From Chryseobacterium sp. ZHDP1 (GTDB taxonomy: Bacteria; Bacteroidota; Bacteroidia; Flavobacteriales; Weeksellaceae), in NCBI RefSeq assembly GCF_018603435.1, contig NZ_CP075682.1, positions 4,650,001 to 4,714,000 of the forward strand: 64,000 nucleotides of DNA, read 5' to 3'. Every line of letters starts with the position of its first letter. Position 1 is the first letter of the stretch. Both the position numbers and the translations under genes were made by a program. This document shows positions 1 to 7,901 of this stretch, one piece after another. The notes under the pieces were generated by a model. It saw only the letters and a list, made by a program, of their open reading frames with translations. It was not told where the DNA came from and did not search any database.

Positions 1-471
1 TCCTCCTTTTTTAATGGTAATTCCTATTTTATACTTTCCGTTCAAAGCCTTTGCTCCGTCTGCAGAAGCCGGATAAGGCTGAACATCCGTTAAAGAAATA
101 GTATATCCGTTAAATGCAGCCGACTGATGATAGTTTCTGCCTTCATTATCCATAGTAGCTAAATTAAGAACCATTGGTCGGGTTGCAGTTCCCATTACTT
201 CAACCTGCGCTACGGCAACTCCCGCCCAAATGCAGTTTACTCCTTTTGGACAGCGGCTGTCTTCCGATATTCCTTTAAAGGTTACATTCATTTCATATTC
301 TTTCAGAAATTTATTTTCTCCTTCATTGAAATAAATGATTTCGCCATCTTTATTGGTTACTTTTGTAACGCCTGTTTTATCCGTGTTCACTTTTAATTTA
401 TTTTTCTTTTGAGCATTGCAGTTCATTAAAAATAACGAACTTAAACTCAGGATAAGGATTTTATGAAACAT
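1..471 (-). CDS. Secreted lipoprotein, C-terminus cut by window edge
   Basis: The gene starts at the ATG complementary to 469-471 and runs off the left edge, so 157 codons are visible. The N-terminus is a lipoprotein signal (MFHKILILSLSSLFLMNC, lipobox Cys at residue 18), so the product should be membrane-anchored outside the cytoplasm. The mature part contains DSRCPKGVNCIWAGVA, a two-cysteine motif I associate with uncharacterised Bacteroidota lipoproteins. No enzyme motif is visible and the function is unknown. It lies just upstream (in minus-strand order, downstream) of the DUF456 gene with an 11-bp gap, so the two may be co-transcribed. Confidence 0.8.
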   Translation of the reverse strand, partial: MFHKILILSLSSLFLMNCNAQKKNKLKVNTDKTGVTKVTNKDGEIIYFNEGENKFLKEYEMNVTFKGISEDSRCPKGVNCIWAGVAVAQVEVMGTATRPMVLNLATMDNEGRNYHQSAAFNGYTISLTDVQPYPASADGAKALNGKYKIGITIKKGG

Positions 472-482
472 AATTTTTTATT

Positions 483-974
483 TTAGATAATATTAAGCAT
501 ATTAAATAATACCACCAAAAACATTGCCACACCTACCACGAAACTAAATCCTGTTCCGTAAATAAATCCTATAAATGCTCCTTTTGTGGACTTCAGGGCT
601 TTGTTTATATCCTGACTGTCGTGAAGAAGCTCTCCAACAAAAACTCCCGCAAACATTCCTACCAGAAATCCTAAAGGAATCGGTAAGAAAATTCCTACAA
701 TGGTTCCGATAACCGAACCAATGCTTCCCCAGCGGGTTCCGCCGTATTTCTGGGTGGTTTTTGCCGGAATGACGTAATTTAAAATAACAGAAGCCGCAGT
801 GAGAATTACAAATACCCATACATAGATCATAGACAGATCTGCATCTGTACCGTATTTATAGATCAAAAGTCCGCAAATGCTTAATAATAACCCCGGCAAA
901 ACAGGAAGAAACGTTCCTAAAATACCTAAAACCAAAAGAATAAGACAAAGGATATTAATTAATGTTGTGTCCAT
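483..974 (-). CDS. DUF456 family membrane protein
   Basis: A protein of about 163 residues, almost entirely hydrophobic, with four to five predicted membrane segments and Gly/Pro-rich loops (GTFLPVLPGLLLS, GIFLPIPLGFLVGMFAG). This is typical of DUF456 proteins of unknown function. A longer reading frame opens at 1016, but MDTTLINILC at 974 puts the first hydrophobic helix near the N-terminus and is the more likely start. It is located in the cytoplasmic membrane. Confidence 0.85.
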   Translation of the reverse strand: MDTTLINILCLILLVLGILGTFLPVLPGLLLSICGLLIYKYGTDADLSMIYVWVFVILTAASVILNYVIPAKTTQKYGGTRWGSIGSVIGTIVGIFLPIPLGFLVGMFAGVFVGELLHDSQDINKALKSTKGAFIGFIYGTGFSFVVGVAMFLVVLFNMLNII

Positions 975-1049
975 AAGTTGAAATTTATTGACAGTATATA
1001 ACAAAAGTGACTCCAAAGAGCCACTTTATATAATAATGAAAAAAATGGA

Positions 1050-2228
1050 TTAAAGATTCAGGATTACATACTGTAGAATAACACCTGCATTGCCGATGTT
1101 TCCTGCAGCATGGTTGTGGAAACTCGTATAATAAATAAAGCCGCTGTTGGATGATCCGGAGCAAGGACCTACAGTTGCTCCTAATGCAACAAGATAAGGA
1201 ACCAGAGTCTGCGGAACTGAAATCGTGATCTGGATATTAGTTCCCGGAATTGTAACGCAAACCGGAACAAACGTGGTGTTCGGTGCATTTCCAATTGGAG
1301 TTACAGGAATTCCTGTAGCTGTAAAATGATTCGTTCTCAGCATCAATGCCTGATTGGCTCCGTCTTTTACCAGGACTTCCCAGTAAGAAGAATCATAACT
1401 GGTAATTTTTTGCCATGCTCCCAAATCAAAATCAATATTAAGATTGCTGAAACCAAGAGCAGAAGACAATCCTGCATTGCTTACCACAGCCGGAACAATT
1501 CCCGAACTTCCGTTATTCACAGAACATAGTTTTGAATCGGGAACAAATCCTCCCGCTGGAGCGCAGCCTGAAGTATTATCTGTTCCGCCTACCAGATAAG
1601 AAACATCCCAGTCCGAAGCATAGATACTTCCTCCATTAGCAACGAAAATAGCAAGATTTGCGTCGATTGCAGGGAAAAGTGCCTGATTGGTGGAATATTT
1701 TCTCGAACCGCAGTTCAGAAAAATGATATCATATTGTGCAATGGTATTTAAATTCGTAAGATCATTATTCGTAATTTCTGTTGCGGTGTATCCTAAAGAA
1801 AGAATAATATCTTCAATTTTATCATACGAGCCTTTTACATAAGCAATTTTAGCCACCTGATTCAGTTTGGTCTGGGAAAGATCAAGCGTTAAAGTTTCGT
1901 TATTTTTTACAGTCGCAGCAACTTCTGTACGGAAATTGCTTCCATTCCCTGTCTGAATGTGAATGGTGTGATTGCCGACCGGAGCGTCCAGTGTAAAATT
2001 ACCATCCGCATCGGAAGTTGTGTAGTAAATCTTATATTTATCATCGAAAGTAAAAACAGAGGCACCACCAATGGCTTTTGCGCCGTTTTGAGACATTACT
2101 TTACCGGTTACCTTTCCGGTTTTTACCGTATTGTCTGCCGTTGCTTCTGTGGGAGAAGAAGAATCTGAGTGACAGGAACCCAGAGAAAAAAGAATGATAA
2201 AAATAAAGAAGAGGTTAAATTTTTTCAT
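1050..2228 (-). CDS. Lipoprotein with carboxypeptidase-regulatory-like domain
   Basis: A 392-residue protein with a lipoprotein signal (FSLGSC, Cys near residue 19) and a Ser/Asp-rich linker. A carboxypeptidase-regulatory-like beta domain covers about residues 38-115 (GKVMSQNGAKAIGGASVFTF). The C-terminal region, about 125-392, begins IAYVKGSYDKIEDIILSLGY and contains YDIIFLNCGSRK, resembling a glutamine-amidotransferase-like (ThuA-type) fold. Catalytic assignment is not possible by eye. It is probably surface- or periplasm-exposed. It is transcribed away from mscS, from a shared AT-rich intergenic region. Confidence 0.75.
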   Translation of the reverse strand: MKKFNLFFIFIILFSLGSCHSDSSSPTEATADNTVKTGKVTGKVMSQNGAKAIGGASVFTFDDKYKIYYTTSDADGNFTLDAPVGNHTIHIQTGNGSNFRTEVAATVKNNETLTLDLSQTKLNQVAKIAYVKGSYDKIEDIILSLGYTATEITNNDLTNLNTIAQYDIIFLNCGSRKYSTNQALFPAIDANLAIFVANGGSIYASDWDVSYLVGGTDNTSGCAPAGGFVPDSKLCSVNNGSSGIVPAVVSNAGLSSALGFSNLNIDFDLGAWQKITSYDSSYWEVLVKDGANQALMLRTNHFTATGIPVTPIGNAPNTTFVPVCVTIPGTNIQITISVPQTLVPYLVALGATVGPCSGSSNSGFIYYTSFHNHAAGNIGNAGVILQYVILNL

Positions 2229-2358
2229 AAATTACAGTTTTTAATTAAAAGACTAAATTAATGATTTTATTATTAAATATGTTTTATTTTTAAAATAATT
2301 TTAAATAATTGTTAAATAATTTTTGATTGTTTTGTGAAAAATTCTTATTTAATCGGTG

Positions 2359-2387
2359 TTGGGAGGATTTAAATTTTATTAAATTTG
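2359..2387 (+). promoter_or_regulatory. Promoter of mscS-like gene, leaderless geometry
   Basis: TTG at 2359-2361, 18 bp, then the Bacteroidota -7 box TAAATTTG at 2380-2387. The ATG of the channel gene is only 5 nt further on, so the transcript probably begins at or next to the start codon. Confidence 0.6.
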
Positions 2388-2392
2388 TTATA

Positions 2393-3661
2393 ATGAATGA
2401 TCAGTTACAGGAAACTAAAAATTTTATACAGGATTTAAGCGAACAGCTTTATATATACATCACCAAAATTTCTCCGGCGGGTCTGGACTGGGTTTTTCAT
2501 GCTTTTACAAAGCTTGCTATATTAGTTGTTTTATTTTTGCTGGTTGATTTTCTTGTAAAACCTGTGATTAATTTTATTTTCCGTTTTTTTCATAACGAAG
2601 AAAAATATCCGGTTGTAAAATCAGTTTACCAGTCCAGAGTTACCAATTCTGTGGCTCATCTTTTTGCTCTGGCTATTGTTGTAGGAATTCAGACTTCTAT
2701 ATTTCCGCCAAAAGCGATTCCCAGAACCAACGTCTTTATTATACGCGCCATCAATCTGGGATTTGTTTTAATTCTGGCGGGGATGCTTTACAGAGGATTA
2801 ACGGCCTTTAGAAATTATTTTGCCATCAAACAGGATTATTACAAGATTATGGCATTGAATGCGATTTCTGAAACAATGAAAATTTTAGGAATCTTCATTT
2901 TCTCCATTGTAGGAATCTGTGTGATTTTCGGGATTAAAGGTTCTACCATTGTCGGAAGTTTAGGAGCGATTACGGCAGTGTTGGTCTTGGTTTTCCGTGA
3001 TACCATCCTTGGATTTGTAACCGGAATTCATGTTTCCACTTCTAAAAGTTTAAAAGTAGGAGACTGGATCAGTATTCCCAAATACAGTATTGAAGGAAAT
3101 ATCTCAGACATCAGTCTTTTGACGACGAAGATTATGAATTTCGATAAAACAATCTCTTCAATTCCAACCTATGATCTTTTAACTACTGAGATTAAAAATC
3201 TTCAGGTGATGTCTGAATCCAATACCAGAAGAATTAAAAAATCAATCTACTTTAATATCAATTCCTTTAAATTTTTAACGGAAGAAGATATTGAAAGGCT
3301 GAAAGATATCAATCTGATCTCGGAATATCTTGAAGGAAAAAGCATTGAACTGAAAAAAGAAAAAGAGACTTTAAAGCACAGTGATAAAATAGTGAACGGA
3401 AGACAGCTTACGAACATTGGTGTTTTCAGATATTATGCAGAAAAATACCTTGAGAACGATCCCGATGTTAATCAGGAAGGAGCCATGATGGTTCGTCAGC
3501 TTGATATTACTCCACAAGGTCTGCCTCTGGAAATCTACTGTTTCGCTAACGATTCGCGCTGGGAACATTTTGAGCAGATTCAGGCGGATATTTTCGATCA
3601 TTTACTCGTAGCTTCAAAGGAATTTGATCTTCAGGTGATGCAGATCAGTGTTAAGGTGTAA
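2393..3661 (+). CDS. MscS-family mechanosensitive channel
   Basis: About 422 residues. The N-terminal half has several membrane helices. The pore-lining region is recognisable as KGSTIVGSLGAITAVLVLVF followed by RDTILGFVTGIHVSTSKSLKVGDWI, the conserved pore/beta-domain junction of MscS channels. The long soluble C-terminus resembles YbdG-type members. It should release osmolytes on hypo-osmotic shock. An in-frame upstream start at 2327 exists, but ATG 2393 sits right behind a TAnnTTTG box and is preferred. Confidence 0.88.
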   Translation: MNDQLQETKNFIQDLSEQLYIYITKISPAGLDWVFHAFTKLAILVVLFLLVDFLVKPVINFIFRFFHNEEKYPVVKSVYQSRVTNSVAHLFALAIVVGIQTSIFPPKAIPRTNVFIIRAINLGFVLILAGMLYRGLTAFRNYFAIKQDYYKIMALNAISETMKILGIFIFSIVGICVIFGIKGSTIVGSLGAITAVLVLVFRDTILGFVTGIHVSTSKSLKVGDWISIPKYSIEGNISDISLLTTKIMNFDKTISSIPTYDLLTTEIKNLQVMSESNTRRIKKSIYFNINSFKFLTEEDIERLKDINLISEYLEGKSIELKKEKETLKHSDKIVNGRQLTNIGVFRYYAEKYLENDPDVNQEGAMMVRQLDITPQGLPLEIYCFANDSRWEHFEQIQADIFDHLLVASKEFDLQVMQISVKV

Positions 3662-3750
3662 TGAAGTTTGTTTTCAGAGTACTTTGTCAACTACATTTTC
3701 AAAAATCAAAAAAATAATTTCTCAGAAGAATTTTTTTGTATTTTAGCTTT

Positions 3751-4086
3751 ATGACTAAAATACAATGGGTAGACTGTCATAGAATGCCCTCAAGATCATT
3801 TTTTTACAAGAATAAACAATTTCCGGTATGTGCAAGATGTACCGGCATTTACTTAGGATATTTTGTCATGATTCCTTTATTATGGTTTTATCAGATAAGT
3901 ATTCTTTTAAGTGTTGTGCTTGTTCTTCCTACGTTTGTTGATGGCTTAACTCAGGCTTATCTCAACAGAGAGAGCACCAACTTTATCCGTTGTTTTACCG
4001 GAATTCTCGCCGGAATAGGAATGAGTGGTCTTAGTGAAAGAATTACCTATCATACTTATAAATTCATTGAAACATTAATAACTTAA
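3751..4086 (+). CDS. DUF2085 family membrane protein
   Basis: About 111 residues. The N-terminus MTKIQWVDCHRMPSRSFF plus FPVCARCTGIYLGYF is the Cys/His signature of DUF2085 (C-H near residue 8, CxxC near 32-35), followed by two or three hydrophobic segments. The family function is unknown; the conserved cysteines suggest metal binding or redox chemistry at the membrane. An upstream in-frame ATG at 3736 is less likely because the family normally starts just before the CH motif. The next gene starts 4 bp downstream, so the two are probably co-transcribed. Confidence 0.8.
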   Translation: MTKIQWVDCHRMPSRSFFYKNKQFPVCARCTGIYLGYFVMIPLLWFYQISILLSVVLVLPTFVDGLTQAYLNRESTNFIRCFTGILAGIGMSGLSERITYHTYKFIETLIT

Positions 4087-4089
4087 ACT

Positions 4090-4314
4090 ATGAGCGATTT
4101 TAATCAAAATTACCAAAAGCCTAATCAGTCTAATGAAGACTTGCATATAGGATTAAAGATTTTATCATTCTGTATTCCTTTGGCAGGTGCAATCATTTAC
4201 TTCGTTAAAAAAGACAAAGAACCTATGGCAGCGAAATCTGCGTGTAATATGGCACTTATAGGACTTGCTGTAAATATAGTTCTTACCATTATAAGACTTA
4301 CCTTACAGAAATAG
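4090..4314 (+). CDS. Small membrane protein of unknown function
   Basis: A 74-residue protein with a polar Asn/Gln-rich N-terminus (MSDFNQNYQKPNQSNED) and two hydrophobic segments (ILSFCIPLAGAIIYFV and MALIGLAVNIVLTII) joined by a short basic loop. It starts 4 bp after the DUF2085 gene and is followed by a hairpin terminator, so the pair looks like a two-gene operon. No family assignment is secure. Confidence 0.75.
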   Translation: MSDFNQNYQKPNQSNEDLHIGLKILSFCIPLAGAIIYFVKKDKEPMAAKSACNMALIGLAVNIVLTIIRLTLQK

Positions 4315-4332
4315 GAAAAATCTTAAGACTAT

Positions 4333-4359
4333 AAACCCACTTTTAAGTTGGGTTTTTTT
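4333..4359 (+). terminator. Rho-independent terminator after the DUF2085 operon
   Basis: AAACCCACTT pairs with AAGTTGGGTTT (one bulged T) over a two-base loop, followed by a T run. The T run merges into the -7 box of pdxJ. Confidence 0.75.
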
Positions 4360-4366
4360 ATTTTTG
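4359..4366 (+). promoter_or_regulatory. -7 box of pdxJ promoter
   Basis: TATTTTTG (TAnnTTTG class) ends 4 nt before the pdxJ ATG, predicting a leaderless mRNA. It overlaps the T-tract of the upstream terminator. No good -33 TTG is present at standard spacing. Confidence 0.5.
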
Positions 4367-4370
4367 CAGT

Positions 4371-5090
4371 ATGACAAAACTAAGTGTAAACATTAATAAA
4401 ATTGCGACGCTGAGAAATGCAAGAGGAGGAGAAACACCCAGTGTAACGGAAGCAGCCGTAAAAATTCAGGAATTCGGAGGACAGGGCATTACCATCCATC
4501 CAAGACCCGATGAAAGACACATCACAAGAAAAGATGTTTATGATCTGAAACCTTTGGTAACCACGGAATTCAATATCGAAGGAAATCCTCACCGTTCTTT
4601 TATCGATATGGTTCTTGAGGTAAAACCGGAACAGGTAACGTTGGTTCCCGATGCAGATGATGCCATTACTTCAAATGCGGGTTGGAACACGAAAAAACAT
4701 CTGGATTTTCTTACGGAAATTATCGCAGAATTTAAAAATGCAGGAATCCGTACTTCAATTTTCTTAGATCCGACTCCTGAACTGGTAGAATATGCTGCCA
4801 AAACAGGAACCGACAGAATTGAACTCTACACCGAAGCTTACGCTAAAAATTATACCCAAAATAAAGAATCTGCCATAAAACCTTATTATGATACGGCAGT
4901 TGTTGCTACAGATTTTGGATTGGGAATTAATGCCGGACACGATTTAAGTTTAGAAAATTTAAAATATTTTGCAGATACCATCCCGAATTTGCTCGAAGTT
5001 TCCATCGGTCATGCTCTGGTTTCAGAAGCATTATACATGGGAATGGAAAATACAGTTCAGGCTTATCTGAAGAGACTGGCAAAATGGTAA
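4371..5090 (+). CDS. pdxJ: Pyridoxine 5'-phosphate synthase
   Basis: A 239-residue TIM-barrel enzyme of the DXP-dependent vitamin B6 route. It condenses 3-amino-2-oxopropyl phosphate with deoxyxylulose 5-phosphate to pyridoxine 5'-phosphate. Family hallmarks are visible: the N-terminal LSVNINKIATLRNARGG, PRPDERHITRKD, the glycine/histidine segment GINAGHDLSLEN and the C-terminal EVSIGHALVSEAL. Length is typical. The protein is cytosolic. It appears to be transcribed from its own promoter. Confidence 0.96.
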   Translation: MTKLSVNINKIATLRNARGGETPSVTEAAVKIQEFGGQGITIHPRPDERHITRKDVYDLKPLVTTEFNIEGNPHRSFIDMVLEVKPEQVTLVPDADDAITSNAGWNTKKHLDFLTEIIAEFKNAGIRTSIFLDPTPELVEYAAKTGTDRIELYTEAYAKNYTQNKESAIKPYYDTAVVATDFGLGINAGHDLSLENLKYFADTIPNLLEVSIGHALVSEALYMGMENTVQAYLKRLAKW

Positions 5091-5186
5091 ATAGGCTGGA
5101 AGCTGGATATGTAAAGCCAAAGGCTTGATAAGTGTTGTCTGAACTATCTGCTTCCAAAACCCACTTCTATCCTAAAAACAAAACGT

Positions 5187-5966
5187 ATGGAAATTTTAAA
5201 TTCAAAAATATTTGGCGAGAATCTTTCGTCGACACCGCTTTTGGTATTTCACGGTTTATTTGGAATGCTGGACAACTGGGGAACTTTCGGGAAAGATTTC
5301 GGAGAGTTTTTGCCAACGCATCTTATTGATCTCCGCAACCACGGAAGAAGTTTTCATTCGGATGAAATGTCTCATGACGATTTAGCGGATGATATTCTTC
5401 GCTATATGGAGCATTACGGCATACAGAAAGCTCATATTCTGGGGCATTCTCTGGGAGGAAAAGCAGTGATGCAGTTTGCCATTAAATATCCTGAAAAAGT
5501 GGAAAAGCTTATTGTTGTGGATATTTCTCCGAAAGCATATCCTCCACATCATCAGGGGATTATAAAAGCTTTGGAAACCGTGAATTTTAATACGGTAAAT
5601 TCCAGAAATGATGTGGAAACCGTTTTAAGCCAGTATATTCCTGAAAGATCAACAATACAATTCCTTACAAAAAATCTGTATTGGGATGATAATAAAAAAC
5701 TGAACTGGAGATTTAACCTGAAAACCCTTTCTGAAAAATACAATCAGTTTGTCTCCAATGCGATAAAATTCGGTGTTTTCGAAGGAGAGACATTGTTTAT
5801 TGCAGGCGAAAAATCCAATTATATTCTTCCTCAGGATGAGTTTGCTATTAAACAGCAGTTTCCCAAAGCTCAGTTTTCAACAGTTAAAAATGCAGGGCAT
5901 TGGGTTCAGGCTGAAAATCCTGTAGATTTTGCTAAAATTGTAAAAGAATTTTTGAATATTGTGTAA
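5187..5966 (+). CDS. Alpha/beta hydrolase, YbfF-like esterase
   Basis: A 259-residue alpha/beta hydrolase. It has the oxyanion motif FHGLFGMLDNW near residues 22-32, the nucleophile elbow GHSLGGKA (Ser near residue 89) and the C-terminal histidine in NAGHWVQAENP. The HGLFGxxDNW plus DLRNHGRS pattern is that of the YbfF-type acyl-ester/thioester hydrolases. The natural substrate is unknown. No signal peptide, so cytosolic. It lies 96 bp behind pdxJ with no terminator between. Confidence 0.9.
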   Translation: MEILNSKIFGENLSSTPLLVFHGLFGMLDNWGTFGKDFGEFLPTHLIDLRNHGRSFHSDEMSHDDLADDILRYMEHYGIQKAHILGHSLGGKAVMQFAIKYPEKVEKLIVVDISPKAYPPHHQGIIKALETVNFNTVNSRNDVETVLSQYIPERSTIQFLTKNLYWDDNKKLNWRFNLKTLSEKYNQFVSNAIKFGVFEGETLFIAGEKSNYILPQDEFAIKQQFPKAQFSTVKNAGHWVQAENPVDFAKIVKEFLNIV

Positions 5967-6082
5967 CATAATGCATTTATTGTGGGTTATTTGTTAAAAT
6001 TTTCTTAAAGTGTAAATTTATTCTACTTTGTGTGATATTTTTTAATATTTTAGTCGAAGCTAAATCACTAAATATTAATCTC

Positions 6083-6301
6083 ATGGAAAATAAGAAAAAC
6101 AAAAAGCCGTTTTTTGCATCATTTTTAGAAAAACAGATCGCAGAACCGGAAAAAATCAAAGGAGGATCTGAAACTGTTGCGACAGCTCCATTAAGAGATA
6201 ATGTTACAACGGCACTTCAGGACAGCGTTACAAAACCTTCCAATGATAATGTTACCATGAAGTATCCTTCAGACAGTGATGAAGGGGGTACAGAAATCTA
6301 A
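6083..6301 (+). CDS. Multicore graspetide precursor 1 (chryseoviridin-like)
   Basis: A 72-residue RiPP precursor. The leader (about residues 1-28) contains KKPFFASFLEKQ, the PFFxxFL recognition helix of microviridin-type graspetides, and ends IKGG. The core carries three consecutive T-x4-D units (TAPLRD, TTALQD, TKPSND) separated by NV or SV, and then TMKYPSDSDE. The last part matches the microviridin cage pattern, where Thr to Asp and Ser to Asp form esters and Lys to Glu an amide. Known family chemistry predicts side-chain esters installed by the ATP-grasp ligases encoded at 6945-8898. A longer frame from 6032 exists, but ATG 6083 places the conserved leader at the N-terminus as in the two paralogues. 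The core-unit reading is inference from the sequence pattern. Confidence 0.9.
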   Translation: MENKKNKKPFFASFLEKQIAEPEKIKGGSETVATAPLRDNVTTALQDSVTKPSNDNVTMKYPSDSDEGGTEI

Positions 6302-6339
6302 AAAATGATTTAACTGTATAAACTCTAATCACAGACATT

Positions 6340-6612
6340 ATGAAAAGAAGCGACAAGAAAAAACCGTTTTTTGCTTCGTTTTTAGAGAAGCAGATTCAGA
6401 ATCCTGAAGAAGTTCAGGGCGGTGGCGGAATAATAACAGGATTAATGGATGATTCTGTTACGTTACCCGCAAAAGATTCTGTTTTTACCTTAAAAACGCT
6501 GGACGGACCAGTAACCACAACACCGGTTACAGACACTCCTGTCACACTGAAATATCCTTCAGACAGTGACGAGGGAGGATTTAATCCAGGTAATCCTCCG
6601 GGAATTGAATAG
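6340..6612 (+). CDS. Multicore graspetide precursor 2 (chryseoviridin-like)
   Basis: A 90-residue precursor, the longest of three. The leader MKRSDKKKPFFASFLEKQ is followed by a Gly4 stretch. Four T-x4-D units can be read (TGLMDD, TLPAKD, TLKTLD, TTPVTD) before the terminal cage TLKYPSDSDE. Spacers are SV, SVF, GPV and TPV. Unlike the other two it has a follower tail after the cage, GGFNPGNPPGIE. The cores diverge from precursor 1 while the leader is nearly identical, the usual sign of duplicated RiPP precursors served by one set of enzymes. Confidence 0.9.
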   Translation: MKRSDKKKPFFASFLEKQIQNPEEVQGGGGIITGLMDDSVTLPAKDSVFTLKTLDGPVTTTPVTDTPVTLKYPSDSDEGGFNPGNPPGIE

Positions 6613-6640
6613 TCATAAAAAATACCCAAAATAAACAACT

Positions 6641-6859
6641 ATGAAAAACAAAGATTCAAAAAAGAAGCCTTTCTTCGCTTCATTTTTAGAGAAACAATTA
6701 CAGGATCCTGAAAAAATTAAAGGAGGTGGAGATGTAACTATTGCATCGCAGGACAGCATTACAAAACCCGCTGTAGATACAGTTACAAAGCCAATCTATG
6801 ATATGGCGCAAACAATGAAATATCCTTCCGACGGAGATGATGATTCTCCATCTGTTTAA
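6641..6859 (+). CDS. Multicore graspetide precursor 3 (chryseoviridin-like)
   Basis: A 72-residue precursor. The leader MKNKDSKKKPFFASFLEKQ ends in KIKGGG. Three T-x4-D units follow (TIASQD, TKPAVD, TKPIYD), then the cage TMKYPSDGDDD. The last cage position, normally the Glu that forms the amide with Lys, is Asp here, so the lactam may be absent or made with Asp. The gene is 28 bp after precursor 2 and 41 bp before the intergenic hairpin. Confidence 0.9.
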   Translation: MKNKDSKKKPFFASFLEKQLQDPEKIKGGGDVTIASQDSITKPAVDTVTKPIYDMAQTMKYPSDGDDDSPSV

Positions 6860-6897
6860 TGGATTTTTATTTTCAGATCGCATTAAAAAATCATATT

Positions 6898-6929
6898 AAA
6901 GGAAACTTACACTCTAAGTTTCCTTTTTT
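6898..6929 (+). terminator. Hairpin terminator between precursor and ligase genes
   Basis: GGAAACTTA (6901-6909) and TAAGTTTCC (6915-6923) form a perfect 9-bp stem with loop CACTC, extended by flanking A/T pairs and followed by six T. It lies 15 nt before the first ligase start. It probably acts as a partial terminator that keeps precursor mRNA in excess over enzyme mRNA. Confidence 0.8.
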
Positions 6930-6944
6930 AATAAAAAACGGCAG

Positions 6945-7901
6945 ATGATTCTTTGTATAACGCATTCTCACGACTTTTACAATATTGAAATCTTTTTTGA
7001 ATATTTAAAATCTAAAAATATTCCATGTTTCCGACTGAATTCAGACAAAATCAGTCATTACCAGAAAATCAGCATCAACGAAAACTATTTTGAATTAACT
7101 GATGAATCCGGAAATACCGTAAATTCAAACGAAATTAAAGCAGTATGGCACAGAAAATCGTGGGGCATCACTGTTCCTGAAGAACTGGATGAAAGCTTCA
7201 CAAAAATTTTCCTGAAAGAATATGCTGCCCTCCGAAACAATCTTTTCACTTTACTGGAAGACATTCCGTGGATCAATCCGTTTGAAAATGAAAATAAGAT
7301 TGACGGCAATAAAATGCATCAACTAAAGATTGCCAAAAAAAACAATCTTACTATTCCCGAAACTATTTTTTCAAACGATTCAGAACAAATAACCGAATTT
7401 TTCCATCAGAAATGTAACGGAAAAATGGTGGCAAAACTTCATGGTGCGCTTTCCAAGTCGATGAACGCGGAAAATTTCCTTTCTACCCATATTATCGATG
7501 AAAATTCTCTCGAAAATATAGACGATATAGAATACTGTCCCATGATTTTTCAGCCCTACATTGAAAAAGAATATGAACTGAGAATACTGTATCTTGACGG
7601 AGAATTTTTTACCGGAAAAATCAATAACAGCGAAAATGCCGACTGGAGAATAGCCAATGAGAATTATTTTTGGTCAGAATATCACTTACCGGAACATATT
7701 AAAATCGGTCTCACCTCAATGATGAAAGAAATGGGACTGTACATCGGAGCAATCGATATGATAAAAAGCAAAGACGGAAACTACTATTTCCTGGAAGTAA
7801 ATCCGCAGGGAGAATGGGGAATGCTCCAGAAAGAACTCAATTTCCCAATTGCGGAAAGAATTGCCGATAACCTTATAAAAAGAATGAAAACCAATGAATA
7901 A
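6945..7901 (+). CDS. ATP-grasp graspetide ligase, MvdC/MdnB-like
   Basis: A 318-residue ATP-grasp ligase. The start MILCITHSHDFYNIEIFFEY, the motif AVWHRKSWG near residues 66-74, the helix around KMHQLKIAKKNNLTIPET, and the C-terminal metal/ATP-binding GAIDMIKSKDGNYYFLEVNP are characteristic of microviridin-family peptide ligases. The ILCITHS start and overall order resemble MvdC/MdnB, the amide-forming branch, but branch assignment from sequence alone is tentative. It would activate an acidic side chain of the precursor as acyl phosphate and join it to Lys. It overlaps the next gene by 8 bp. Confidence 0.88.
   Translation: MILCITHSHDFYNIEIFFEYLKSKNIPCFRLNSDKISHYQKISINENYFELTDESGNTVNSNEIKAVWHRKSWGITVPEELDESFTKIFLKEYAALRNNLFTLLEDIPWINPFENENKIDGNKMHQLKIAKKNNLTIPETIFSNDSEQITEFFHQKCNGKMVAKLHGALSKSMNAENFLSTHIIDENSLENIDDIEYCPMIFQPYIEKEYELRILYLDGEFFTGKINNSENADWRIANENYFWSEYHLPEHIKIGLTSMMKEMGLYIGAIDMIKSKDGNYYFLEVNPQGEWGMLQKELNFPIAERIADNLIKRMKTNE

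Noticed and set aside
6000..6060. A promoter for the graspetide operon at TACTTTG (6024-6030)
   Set aside because: The box lacks one base of TAnnTTTG and the nearest TTG is 30 bp away; not strong enough to annotate.
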